From: Brachyspira hampsonii
GTDB taxonomy: Bacteria; Spirochaetota; Brachyspiria; Brachyspirales; Brachyspiraceae
Length of the DNA: 64,000 bases
Assembly: GCF_001746205.1 (NCBI RefSeq)
Contig: NZ_MDCO01000009.1
Coordinates: 248,001-312,000 of the forward strand
Reading direction: 5' to 3'
The notes under the pieces are model-generated. The model was not told where the DNA came from. It did no database searches and saw only the letters and a program-made list of their open reading frames with translations. A program made the translations under genes and the position numbers. Positions 7,810 to 15,930 of this stretch are shown here, in pieces (position 1 is the stretch's first letter; the number at the start of each line of letters is the position of its first letter).

Positions 7810-9726
7810 TTATAATTTAAGCATTAATTTACTCATTCTGCTGGCAAATAGTTTTGGATCTTCAAGAGGAAGTCCTTCAAGTATACATGCTTCATCATAT
7901 AAAAGCTCGCTGTATTCTTTGAAAAGTTCTGAAACTTTATTTTCATTATATTCTTTTTCTATAGCTTTGAAAACATCATGAGAAGTATTAATTTCTAATA
8001 CCCTTTCAGGCTTCATACCAAACATGTTATTTCCTGTTTCAGCCAAAACTTTAGCCATATTAAAACTAATAGAATCCTCTTTATTTGATAAACAAACAAC
8101 GCTCTCTTTAAGTCTGTTAGTCTCTCTTACTTCTGCAACTTTACCGGAACCTAATACATCTTTTATAGCATTAAGAACTTCTTTGTTGGCACTGTCTTTG
8201 TTTTCATCTTTATTTTCAGAATTATCAGCCTGAAGTATAGAATGAAGTTTAGTACCGTCAAACTCTCTCATCATATTAATCATAAACTCATCTACTCTGT
8301 CAGTAAAGTATAACACTTCATAGCCTTTCTCTTTCATTCCTTCCATGTGAGGAAGTTTTTCTATAGCAGATTTATCCTTAGCAGCAGCATAATATATAAA
8401 CTCCTGACCTTCTTTCATTCTTGATTTGTATTCTGCTAATGTAGTATAATCTCCTTCTGCTGTACTAGAAGATTCAAATAACAAAAGATTTGCAAGTTTA
8501 TCTTTTTTGCTGAAATCAGAGTATATTCCTATTTTGATAGATTCACCGAACTCTTTAAAGAATTTCTCATATCTTTTTCTATCGTTTTTGAGTATATTTT
8601 CTAAAGCATCTAAAATTTTCTTTTCAACATTAGAAGATATTCTCTTTAATTGAGTGCTATGCTGCAAAATCTCTCTTGAAATATTAAGTGAAAAGTCTGG
8701 AGAATCAACTAATCCTCTTACAAATTTTAAATACTCTGGAAGTAAGTCTTTGCATTTACTCATTATAAATACATTTCTTGAATAAAGTTCAAGTCCTCTT
8801 TCAAAATCAGGGTGTAAGAAATTGAAAGGAGCTTTTGAAGGTATAAATAAAAGTGCAGTATACTCTATAGTACCTTCTGCTTTAGTATGTATAACCTCGA
8901 AAGGATCAGCATAATCATGAAAATGCTCTTTATAAAACTCATTATATTCTTCTGGCTTAACATCGCTTTTTGATTTCTGCCATATACTAATCATAGAGTT
9001 AATAGTTTTCTCCTCATACTGCTGAACTTCTTTTTCGTCCTTTTTAGGTATAGGCATATCCATAACTATAGGATAATGAACATAATTAGAATATTTATGT
9101 ATTAAACTTTCTAAAGTATATTTATTGCAGTAATCATCATCGATAAAACCGTCTTCTTCTAGTTTTTCATCTTTTCCTTTTAATTTTAAAATAATCTTAG
9201 TTCCTCTGTCAGTTTTATCAATATCTTCTATGGAGTAAGAGCCGTCTCCATTACTTTCCCAACGAACACCTTTTTCACTATCAACATGTTTTGTTTCTAT
9301 TACGATATTATCAGCAACCATAAAAGCAGAGTAAAAACCAACACCAAACTGCCCTATCAAATCAATTCCGCTTTCTTTTGATGCTTCTTTATCTTTCTGT
9401 ATTTTTTCTAAAAACGCCTTAGTACCGCTTCTGGCAATAGAACCTATATTATTAATAACATCCTCTCTAGTCATACCGATACCATTATCCTGAATGGTTA
9501 GAGTTCTGTTTTGTTCATCTGTATCTATTTTTATTCTTAAATTATCTATATCTTTATATTTATCGCTGTTTGTTATAGATTCAAATCTTGCTTTATCTAA
9601 TGCATCGCTTGCATTTGATATAAGCTCTCTTAAAAATATTTCTTTATGAGTGTATATAGAATGCACCATTAAATTTAATATTTGTTTAGTTTCGGCTTCA
9701 AAATTTAGTATTTGTTTTTCTGCCAT
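7810..9726 (-). CDS. htpG: Molecular chaperone HtpG (Hsp90)
   Basis: 638 aa, full length for bacterial Hsp90, a cytoplasmic ATP-dependent dimeric chaperone. The N-terminal GHKL ATPase has ELISNASDALDK (34-45, catalytic Glu34 and Asn38), DNGIGM and GQFGVGFYSAFMVAD as lid and nucleotide motifs. The middle domain carries the client-binding SRNVFIM and LNISREILQ. The C-terminus (from about 510) is the dimerisation domain. The ribosome-binding site AAGGAG is well placed. It is a single-gene unit; I see no CIRCE-type inverted repeat upstream, so a HrcA site is not evident. Confidence 0.97.
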   Translation of the reverse strand: MAEKQILNFEAETKQILNLMVHSIYTHKEIFLRELISNASDALDKARFESITNSDKYKDIDNLRIKIDTDEQNRTLTIQDNGIGMTREDVINNIGSIARSGTKAFLEKIQKDKEASKESGIDLIGQFGVGFYSAFMVADNIVIETKHVDSEKGVRWESNGDGSYSIEDIDKTDRGTKIILKLKGKDEKLEEDGFIDDDYCNKYTLESLIHKYSNYVHYPIVMDMPIPKKDEKEVQQYEEKTINSMISIWQKSKSDVKPEEYNEFYKEHFHDYADPFEVIHTKAEGTIEYTALLFIPSKAPFNFLHPDFERGLELYSRNVFIMSKCKDLLPEYLKFVRGLVDSPDFSLNISREILQHSTQLKRISSNVEKKILDALENILKNDRKRYEKFFKEFGESIKIGIYSDFSKKDKLANLLLFESSSTAEGDYTTLAEYKSRMKEGQEFIYYAAAKDKSAIEKLPHMEGMKEKGYEVLYFTDRVDEFMINMMREFDGTKLHSILQADNSENKDENKDSANKEVLNAIKDVLGSGKVAEVRETNRLKESVVCLSNKEDSISFNMAKVLAETGNNMFGMKPERVLEINTSHDVFKAIEKEYNENKVSELFKEYSELLYDEACILEGLPLEDPKLFASRMSKLMLKL

Positions 9727-9910
9727 AATATAAACTCCTTCATTTATAAAAAATTCTTTATAGGTTAAAGATAAAATATAATAAAGTAAAATTAGAATAT
9801 ATAAAGTCTATATATATAAAAGTTAAAAATCAAAAAAGTAAAAAGTTTGTGAATATTTTACAATTATAATAAAAATTTAAAAAAAAGCAAATATTTTATA
9901 ACTATAAATT

Positions 9911-9939
9911 TTGATTATTTATATAATATTTTATATACT
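9911..9939 (+). promoter_or_regulatory. Promoter of the AEC transporter gene
   Basis: TTGATT (9911-9916), 17-base spacer, TATACT (9934-9939), about 31 bases before the ATG at 9971. Confidence 0.5.
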
Positions 9940-9970
9940 ATATATCATAATAAGATATTTTGGGTAAAAA

Positions 9971-10894
9971 ATGTATACTATTTTAGAATTGATACTTCCT
10001 ATATTTGTTTTGATAGCATTCGGTAAAATATTAAGACATTTCAATATAATCAGTAATGAAGGAATAAAAACTATAAAAAATTTGGCAGTTAATTTATTTC
10101 TTCCATTTACTTTTTTTAATATTATTATTCATGGCACATTTAATAAAGATTCTATAGTATTAATAATAGCTGGTTTTATAATTATATTTGCTGCATATTT
10201 ATTAGGCTTTTTGTATAAGCCATTGTTTACAGATGATATAAGAGAATATGTTCCTTACACAAATACCTGTATTGAAAGCGGAATGTTTGCTTTAGCTGTA
10301 CTTAATATGATTATAGGAAAAGATAATCTTTTTCAAATAATACAGATGGATATGGTAAATAATATATTTGTTTTTACAGTAGTTACAACAGGATTGACTT
10401 TAATATCTGGAAATAAGCAAAGTTCCAAACAAATAATAAAATCTATATTCACAAGCCCAATAATAATAAGCCTTATATTGGGTATAATAGGAGCTTTATT
10501 TAATTTGGGAGAAAAAATTGATAATTCAAATTTGGCATCTACATACAATAGAATAATATCTTTTTTAACAGAACCTTTATCTCCTATGATATTAATATGT
10601 ATAGGTGCCGAACTTGAATTTGAAATAGATATATTCAAAAAAGCAATTAAATTATTCTTTGTAAGATTTGCTACTATGGCTTTATTAATATCATTAACTT
10701 TATTTGTTATGTCAAAAATAATCACTGTAAATTCAATTCTTGTAAAGTCTATGATTATATATTTTCTATCTCCGTCGCCTTTCATACTATTAATGTACAC
10801 CAATAATGAAAAAATTAATAAATTTATATCCGGTTTCTTGTCGCTTCAAATTATAATGTCATTGATATTCTGTATAGTTATTAGTTTTATTTAA
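9971..10894 (+). CDS. AEC (auxin efflux carrier) family transporter
   Basis: 307-aa inner-membrane protein with about ten helices in two inverted halves separated by a polar stretch near 145-155 (SGNKQSSKQ). Typical AEC landmarks are present: IFVLIAFGKILR at the start, NLFLPFTFFNII in the second helix, and a half-way NTCIESGMFALAVLNM segment. Bacterial members are usually malonate, malate or other carboxylate transporters. The substrate cannot be told here. A 156-aa opposite-strand frame (10333-10803) is a shadow. Confidence 0.85.
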   Translation: MYTILELILPIFVLIAFGKILRHFNIISNEGIKTIKNLAVNLFLPFTFFNIIIHGTFNKDSIVLIIAGFIIIFAAYLLGFLYKPLFTDDIREYVPYTNTCIESGMFALAVLNMIIGKDNLFQIIQMDMVNNIFVFTVVTTGLTLISGNKQSSKQIIKSIFTSPIIISLILGIIGALFNLGEKIDNSNLASTYNRIISFLTEPLSPMILICIGAELEFEIDIFKKAIKLFFVRFATMALLISLTLFVMSKIITVNSILVKSMIIYFLSPSPFILLMYTNNEKINKFISGFLSLQIIMSLIFCIVISFI

Positions 10895-10930
10895 TTTTAA
10901 AATTGAAAAATAATAAAATTTTTTAAAAAA

Positions 10931-10948
10931 TGTTAGAATATACTAACA
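10931..10948. promoter_or_regulatory. Operator 1 (18-bp palindrome) of the DUF3793-flavodoxin unit
   Basis: TGTTAG-AATATA-CTAACA, a perfect 6-bp inverted repeat seven bases upstream of the -35. An almost identical palindrome sits over the -10. The TTAG-N6-CTAA core is like DtxR/MntR-family metal-repressor boxes, but MarR-type binding is also possible. Confidence 0.7.
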
Positions 10949-10954
10949 AAACTA

Positions 10955-10983
10955 TTGACAATTTTTAGTCTATATGTTAGAAT
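10955..10983 (+). promoter_or_regulatory. Promoter of the DUF3793-flavodoxin unit
   Basis: TTGACA (10955-10960), exactly 17 bases, TAGAAT (10978-10983). It is a near-consensus sigma-70 promoter bracketed by two palindromes, so it should be strong when the repressor leaves. Confidence 0.75.
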
Positions 10984-10992
10984 ACTCTAACA
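10975..10992. promoter_or_regulatory. Operator 2 (18-bp palindrome) overlapping the -10
   Basis: TGTTAG-AATACT-CTAACA, with the same arms as operator 1 and a two-base difference in the spacer. It covers the -10 element, so a bound protein would block RNA polymerase. Centre-to-centre distance to operator 1 is 44 bp, about four helical turns. Confidence 0.75.
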
Positions 10993-11004
10993 ATAGGAGA
11001 TTGA

Positions 11005-11571
11005 ATGTTTGATAAATTAATTATTGACCATTGTGCACCTGCTTTATCAGGTATAAAAATAGCTAATATATTTACTTATGAATATAAAAATAAAGAAGAA
11101 CTTAATAAAAAAGTTTCTTTATACAACAATATTCTAAACAAAAGAGGTATAAATGTAGGTGTAATAAAACACTATGATAATAAGGCTGTAATTTATGTTT
11201 ATAACAAAAAAGCGTTAGAAAATTATTTATTAGATGATAATATTTTTAAGTTTTTGAAAAATTACGGATATAGGTCAAAAAATATATATGAAAGCATAGA
11301 GATTTTAAAGAGAAGAATGCAGTATTCTAAAACATTTCCACATGAAATAGGTATATTTTTAGGCTATCCGCTTATAGATATAAACGGCTTTATAAATAAC
11401 TATGGAAAAAATAGTTTATATACAGGATATTGGAAAGTGTATCATAATAAAAAGGAAGCTCTAAAAACTTTTGATAATTATAATAGATGCAGAACTTTTT
11501 ATATAAATACATTTTTAAGAGGAAAGGGCATTTTGGAGATAATGGACGATTACAAACTTCATTCTTTATAA
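11005..11571 (+). CDS. DUF3793 family protein
   Basis: A 188-aa soluble protein of the DUF3793 family: start DKLIIDHCAPALSGIKIANIF, a middle LKRRMQ with FPHEIGIFLGYPL, and a conserved GYWKVYHNKKEALKTFDNY then FLRGKG. Members are usually found next to flavodoxin or iron genes in anaerobes and have no established biochemical role; the conserved Cys/His (HCAPAL) and HEIGIFLGYP segments may bind a ligand. The ribosome-binding site is AGGAGA. The gene is first in an operator-controlled unit with a flavodoxin. Confidence 0.85.
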   Translation: MFDKLIIDHCAPALSGIKIANIFTYEYKNKEELNKKVSLYNNILNKRGINVGVIKHYDNKAVIYVYNKKALENYLLDDNIFKFLKNYGYRSKNIYESIEILKRRMQYSKTFPHEIGIFLGYPLIDINGFINNYGKNSLYTGYWKVYHNKKEALKTFDNYNRCRTFYINTFLRGKGILEIMDDYKLHSL

Positions 11572-11576
11572 TAATA

Positions 11577-11650
11577 AAAATTGTTCGCTAAAAATATATA
11601 GCAAATGACGCTGTCCGCCTTTGGCGAATTTGCTATATGCTCACAATTTT
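11577..11650 (+). other. Nested stem-loop between DUF3793 and flavodoxin genes
   Basis: Three nested inverted repeats: AAAATTGT (11577-11584) with ACAATTTT (11643-11650); ATATAGCAAAT (11596-11606) with ATTTGCTATAT (11628-11638); CGCC (11616-11619) with GGCG (11623-11626). This is a long extended hairpin in RNA, GC-rich at its tip although the region is AT-rich. It may attenuate, protect or process the transcript; it could also be a palindromic repeat unit. Confidence 0.6.
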
Positions 11651-11704
11651 TATATTTGGCTTTATAAATAAAAATTATTATTTATTACATAAGGAGGTAA
11701 TAAG

Positions 11705-12139
11705 ATGAGTGATAAAATAGGAGTAATAATATATTGGAGCGGCACAGGTAATACTGAGTTAATGGCTCAAAATGTAAAAAAAGGCATAGAAAATGCAGGA
11801 GGAGAAGCTGATATTTTTAGTGTATCAAGTTTCGATGCTGGAAATATAAACAACTATTCAAAAATAGCATTAGGCTGTCCTGCTATGGGTTCTGAAGTTT
11901 TAGAAGAGTCAGAATTTCAGCCTTTTTATGATTCTATAAGAGGAAGTTTATCAGGCAAAAAAGTTGCTTTATTCGGCTCTTATGATTGGGGCGATGGCGA
12001 ATGGATGAGAACTTGGCAGGAGGATGTAAGTTCTGCAGGTGCTTCTTTAGTTAAAGACGGACTTATCGCAAATCTCACTCCAGATGATAATGCTGTAAGT
12101 GAATGTGTGAGTTTGGGAGAAGCATTAGTAAAAGCATAA
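11705..12139 (+). CDS. Flavodoxin (short-chain)
   Basis: A 144-aa FMN-binding electron carrier. The phosphate-binding loop WSGTGNTELMA (10-20) is canonical. ALGCPAMGSEVLEESEFQPFYD and ALFGSYDWGDGEWMRTWQ are the isoalloxazine-contact loops of short-chain flavodoxins. The Shine-Dalgarno is perfect (AAGGAGGT). Flavodoxin substitutes for ferredoxin in low-potential electron transfer, often under iron shortage. That fits a metal-type operator in front of its partner gene. Confidence 0.92.
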   Translation: MSDKIGVIIYWSGTGNTELMAQNVKKGIENAGGEADIFSVSSFDAGNINNYSKIALGCPAMGSEVLEESEFQPFYDSIRGSLSGKKVALFGSYDWGDGEWMRTWQEDVSSAGASLVKDGLIANLTPDDNAVSECVSLGEALVKA

Positions 12140-12165
12140 ATAAATAAAAATAAATCCTAAAAGAT

Positions 12166-12198
12166 AGAGGCATTAGCTTATAAAAAGTTAATGCCTCT
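12166..12198 (+). terminator. Terminator after flavodoxin
   Basis: AGAGGCATTA (12166-12175) pairs with TAATGCCTCT (12189-12198); a T-rich tail follows (TGTTATTTCTT). Confidence 0.75.
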
Positions 12199-12307
12199 TG
12201 TTATTTCTTAATCAAAATTATAATATCTATAGGATATTCTATTAATAGAATTTAATATTAATAATATCAGTATAACGATAAAATCATAAATATCAAAGTA
12301 AATTTAT

Positions 12308-13393
12308 TCATTTAAAATCCTCTAAAATATCTTCAATACTCACTTTTTCAACACAAGGTTTTCCGATAAATTCTAAAAATACAAAATTGATTTTATCATC
12401 GCTTCTTTTTTTATCAAGTTTAATAGCCTCTTTCAAATCTATATTATCAGGTATAGCTATAGGCAAAGAAAATGCCTTCAATATATTTTTAGCTCTTTCT
12501 AATATATTTTTATCTTTTGTTATACATTTTTTAATGCCGTACTCTATGGCAAAAATCATGCCTATAGCAACAGCTTCACCATGAAGCAATACACCATAAC
12601 CTGCAGCATTCTCTACACTATGACCTATAGTATGTCCGAAGTTCAAAAACATTCTCTCTTTCTGCTCTTTATAGTCTATCTCTACAATATGAGCCTTTAA
12701 TTCACAGTTTCTTTTTAATATAAAGTCCATATCCAATTCAGCATTATTGTAACAGTGATCCTCTATAAGTTCTAAAAGTTTTTCATCAAATAAAAATGCA
12801 TGCTTTATCACTTCAGCCATTCCTTCATTGAACTCCCTTTTAGGAAGGCTTAATAAAGTATTGCTGTCTATTATAACAAGTTTAGGGCTATGAAAAGCAC
12901 CTACTAAATTCTTACCCTCTTTTATATTAATTCCTGTTTTTCCGCCAACAGAAGAATCCACACATGCAAGCAAAGTAGTAGGAATCTGCACAAAATCAAT
13001 ACCCCTCATCCAAGAAGCAGCAGCATATCCAGCCATATCCCCTACTACACCGCCTCCTAATGCTATTATTATATCTTTACGGCTTAATTCATTTTTGGCA
13101 AGCGAAGAAAAAATATCAATTATACTTTCTATATTTTTATTTGCCTCCCCATGAGTAAGTACACATACTGAAGTTATAATATTTTCTTTTTCCAAACTTT
13201 CTTTTACTATATCAGTATAAAGTTTATTTACTATATCATCTGTAACTATTAAAGCTCTTTTTCCTCTTAGTATATTTTTTACCAATTTTCCTGTTTCTTT
13301 TATTAATCCCTTCTGAACTAAAATATCATAATTAATATTTACATCATTTTTTATTTTTACTTCTACTTTTTTATTCATAGCATTAAAATCCAT
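12308..13393 (-). CDS. aroB: 3-dehydroquinate synthase
   Basis: A 361-aa shikimate-pathway enzyme that converts DAHP to 3-dehydroquinate using NAD and a metal. Motifs: NAD loop GGGVVGDMAGY, PTTLLACVDSSVGGKTGIN, the metal-binding EVIKHAF and the NFGHTIGHSVE / LHGEAVAIGM histidines. Length is normal. It stands alone here with no other aro genes in the window. On the 5' side the first ATG is followed by MNKKVEVKIK at residue 6, so either ATG may be used. Confidence 0.95.
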   Translation of the reverse strand: MDFNAMNKKVEVKIKNDVNINYDILVQKGLIKETGKLVKNILRGKRALIVTDDIVNKLYTDIVKESLEKENIITSVCVLTHGEANKNIESIIDIFSSLAKNELSRKDIIIALGGGVVGDMAGYAAASWMRGIDFVQIPTTLLACVDSSVGGKTGINIKEGKNLVGAFHSPKLVIIDSNTLLSLPKREFNEGMAEVIKHAFLFDEKLLELIEDHCYNNAELDMDFILKRNCELKAHIVEIDYKEQKERMFLNFGHTIGHSVENAAGYGVLLHGEAVAIGMIFAIEYGIKKCITKDKNILERAKNILKAFSLPIAIPDNIDLKEAIKLDKKRSDDKINFVFLEFIGKPCVEKVSIEDILEDFK

Positions 13394-13550
13394 TATTTTT
13401 TATATTTTATCTATTATAAATCATTTTCAAAAATAAAAAAACATTAAATTGTATTTTATAATAACTAAAAAGTTTATTATATTTTTATATAAAATTAATA
13501 TAAAAAACAAACTTTCATAATGTAAAAATCATATTTGAATATTTATAAAC

Positions 13551-13578
13551 TTGACAATAAAAACTATTTGACTATAAT
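13551..13578 (+). promoter_or_regulatory. Promoter of the first MglB-like gene
   Basis: TTGACA (13551-13556), 16-base spacer, TATAAT (13573-13578). Both hexamers are perfect. The ribosome-binding site TAGGAGT follows, with ATG at 13608. Confidence 0.7.
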
Positions 13579-13607
13579 TTAAAAGTCATTATTAGGAGTA
13601 TATGTAA

Positions 13608-14624
13608 ATGAAAAGATTTATTATTTTATTATTAGTATTGTTATCATCTTCTGTATTATTGTATACGCAAAGAAAAATAAATTCTATGGGTGTGGCACTT
13701 TATAGATATGATGACAGTTATATGAAATATTTAAAGCAATACATAGAAAAAAATATAAATAAAAATACTTCTCTGATTATGGCAGACTCTTACAATAGCC
13801 AATCAACTCAAAATGGTCAAATAGATATGTTCTTACAAAAGAATGTAAGTCTATTAGCTATAAATTTGGTAGATAAAACACAAGCCCAGAAAGTATTGGA
13901 TAAAATAAGTATAAATAATAAGCCTATAATATTTTTTAATAGAGATCCCGGATTAGAAGTTCTCAGAACTTATGATAAAGTTTGGTATATAGGAGGAATA
14001 AGTGAAGAAGCAGGAAATGCTCAGGGCAGAGTAATAGCAGAAAGCTGGAAAGAGAGAATGAATTGGGATAAAAATCAGGACGGTAAAATACAATGCGTAA
14101 TATTAAAAGGGGATTTGAATGATAATGATACAATAAATAAAACAGAATACATGAAAAAATACATAGCCTCTAACAATATAACATTAAATATTTTGGCAGA
14201 AGTTTCAGCCAATGGAAAAAGAAATGAAGCGGCAAAAGTAATGCAAAATATAATATATAAATATGGGGATAAAATAGAATATATTATATGCAATAATGAT
14301 AATATGGCATTGGGAGCATTAGATACATTAAAAGAATTTGGATATAACAACAGCAGCCGAATGCTAAATTATATTCCTATAGTTGGGATAGACGGAATAC
14401 CTGAATGTTTGGAAGAAATAAACAATTATGGGATATTTGCAACAGTTATGCAGAACCCTTCCATACAGGCACAGGCTTTATGTTCTGTTTCAAGCAATAT
14501 TATCAATGGAAAATCCCCTTTGGAAGGATTGCATTTCAATTTTTACAATAATAGATACATTGTTATACCATATATACCTGTAACTAAATATAATATAGAT
14601 ACTGCAATAAAAATATATAAATAA
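13608..14624 (+). CDS. MglB-like periplasmic sugar-binding protein, non-lipidated paralogue
   Basis: 338 aa, type I periplasmic-binding fold. Its landmarks match the two genes downstream: ALYRYDDSYM near the start, DKVWYIGGISEEAGNAQG, WDKNQDGKIQ, CNNDNMALGAL and the IPIVGIDGIPE loop. Unlike them it has a cleavable-type signal peptide without a lipobox cysteine (...SSSVLLYTQRK). It is also clearly more divergent: the usual GEPGHPDAEAR stretch is GDLNDNDTINK. It may bind another sugar, act as a soluble sensor, or be drifting. It has its own strong promoter. Confidence 0.85.
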   Translation: MKRFIILLLVLLSSSVLLYTQRKINSMGVALYRYDDSYMKYLKQYIEKNINKNTSLIMADSYNSQSTQNGQIDMFLQKNVSLLAINLVDKTQAQKVLDKISINNKPIIFFNRDPGLEVLRTYDKVWYIGGISEEAGNAQGRVIAESWKERMNWDKNQDGKIQCVILKGDLNDNDTINKTEYMKKYIASNNITLNILAEVSANGKRNEAAKVMQNIIYKYGDKIEYIICNNDNMALGALDTLKEFGYNNSSRMLNYIPIVGIDGIPECLEEINNYGIFATVMQNPSIQAQALCSVSSNIINGKSPLEGLHFNFYNNRYIVIPYIPVTKYNIDTAIKIYK

Positions 14625-14647
14625 ATTATATTTTTTCATAATTTAAT

Positions 14648-14676
14648 TTGACTTATATATTTTTTTTTAATAAACT
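14648..14676 (+). promoter_or_regulatory. Possible promoter of the second MglB-like gene
   Basis: TTGACT (14648-14653), 17-base spacer, TAAACT (14671-14676). The -10 is only a moderate match. Confidence 0.35.
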
Positions 14677-14709
14677 AGGATATTATTATATAAAAAATTG
14701 GAGTTTTTT

Positions 14710-15741
14710 ATGAATAAAGCAATAGTTACTATTTTATCAATTTTATTGTTTATATCATTAATCGGCTGCGGCAATTCTTCAAAATCGGATAATAATGAAA
14801 TAGAAATAGGTATTACTATTTACAGATATGATGATGCCTTTATTTCATTTATGAGAAGAAATATTGAAACTATGCTAAATGGAAAAGCTAAATTTGTAAT
14901 GAATGATTCAGAAAATGATCAGGTAAAGCAAAATGATCAGGTAGATGCTGCTATTCAGAGAAATGTTGATGCATTAGCAATTAATTTAGTAGATTCTACA
15001 TCAGCTAGTTTTATGATTAATAAAATAAAACCTACAGGAATACCTGTAATATTTTTTAACAAAGAGCCAAGTAAAGAAGATATGATGCTTTATGATAAGG
15101 CATGGTATGTAGGTACTTTAAGTGAGGAATCCGGAAATATACAGGGGGATATAGTAGTTAAGTCTTGGCAGGCAAATCCTGCTTGGGATAAAAATGGAGA
15201 CGGCAAAATTCAGTATGTTTTATTAAAAGGAGAAGCAGGACATCCTGATGCAGAAGCCAGAACAGAGAGAATTAAAGCAGTATTAAATGATAATGGAATA
15301 ACTATAGATCAATTAGATGAACAGACAGCTAATTGGGATATACTTCAGGCACAGACAGCTGCTGATTCATGGATAGAAAAATATGGAAATAGTATAGAGT
15401 TTATATTCTCAAATAATGATGCTATGGCTTTGGGAGCATTGAAATCCATTCAAAAACAAGGTTATAATATAGGAGACAGCAATAAATTTATACCTATAGT
15501 AGGAGTTGATGCTATTCCTGAAATCATAGAAGAAATTAAAAAAGGAACTGTAGTAGGTACTGTTTTACAAAGCCCTAAGGATCAGGCTAAAGCTGTGGTT
15601 GATATGGTTATTAATGCTGCAAATGGAAAAGATGTATTAAGCGGTACAGAATATAAACTAGATGATGTAAAAGCGGTAAGAGTGCCTTATAGAGCTATTA
15701 CATTAGAAAATATAGATGAATCTACCGAAGCCTATAAATAA
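14710..15741 (+). CDS. MglB-like galactose/glucose-binding lipoprotein (second copy)
   Basis: 343 aa. The start is the ATG at 14710: the in-frame TTG at 14698 is itself part of the ribosome-binding site (TTGGAG). The signal peptide ends in the lipobox LIGC (Cys20), so the protein is lipid-anchored. Sugar-binding fold signatures: TIYRYDDAF, FNKEPS, KAWYVGTLSEESGNIQG, GEAGHPDAEAR, SNNDAMALGAL, VGVDAIPE and VRVPYRAI. Close homologue of the next gene. It is followed by a strong stem-loop, so this copy is transcribed separately from mglBAC, at least in part. Confidence 0.9.
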   Translation: MNKAIVTILSILLFISLIGCGNSSKSDNNEIEIGITIYRYDDAFISFMRRNIETMLNGKAKFVMNDSENDQVKQNDQVDAAIQRNVDALAINLVDSTSASFMINKIKPTGIPVIFFNKEPSKEDMMLYDKAWYVGTLSEESGNIQGDIVVKSWQANPAWDKNGDGKIQYVLLKGEAGHPDAEARTERIKAVLNDNGITIDQLDEQTANWDILQAQTAADSWIEKYGNSIEFIFSNNDAMALGALKSIQKQGYNIGDSNKFIPIVGVDAIPEIIEEIKKGTVVGTVLQSPKDQAKAVVDMVINAANGKDVLSGTEYKLDDVKAVRVPYRAITLENIDESTEAYK

Positions 15742-15770
15742 TTTTTAATAATTATAATTATTAATGATAT

Positions 15771-15804
15771 AAGGTAAGATATTAATTATTTAATATCTTA
15801 CCTT
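15771..15804 (+). terminator. Stem-loop terminator between MglB copies two and three
   Basis: A 14-bp perfect stem (AAGGTAAGATATTA 15771-15784 with TAATATCTTACCTT 15791-15804), a 6-base loop and a T-rich tail. Confidence 0.75.
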
Positions 15805-15860
15805 TTATTTATACAAATGCATTTAAAATAAAAATCAAAAATCAAAAGATCTGATTTTAC

Positions 15861-15888
15861 TTGATTTAAGAAAATAAATTTATATACT
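15861..15888 (+). promoter_or_regulatory. Promoter of the mglBAC unit
   Basis: TTGATT (15861-15866), 16-base spacer, TATACT (15883-15888); AAGGAG precedes the ATG at 15931. Confidence 0.55.
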
Positions 15889-15930
15889 AATTAAATAGAG
15901 AATATTAATTAATTTAAGGAGTTTTCTAAT

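Noticed and set aside
9727-9970. CIRCE-type HrcA operator upstream of htpG
   Set aside because: No TTAGCACTC inverted repeat is present in the gap.
14698-14709. TTG start for the second MglB-like gene
   Set aside because: The TTGGAG is the ribosome-binding site of the ATG at 14710, which begins a normal lipoprotein signal peptide.
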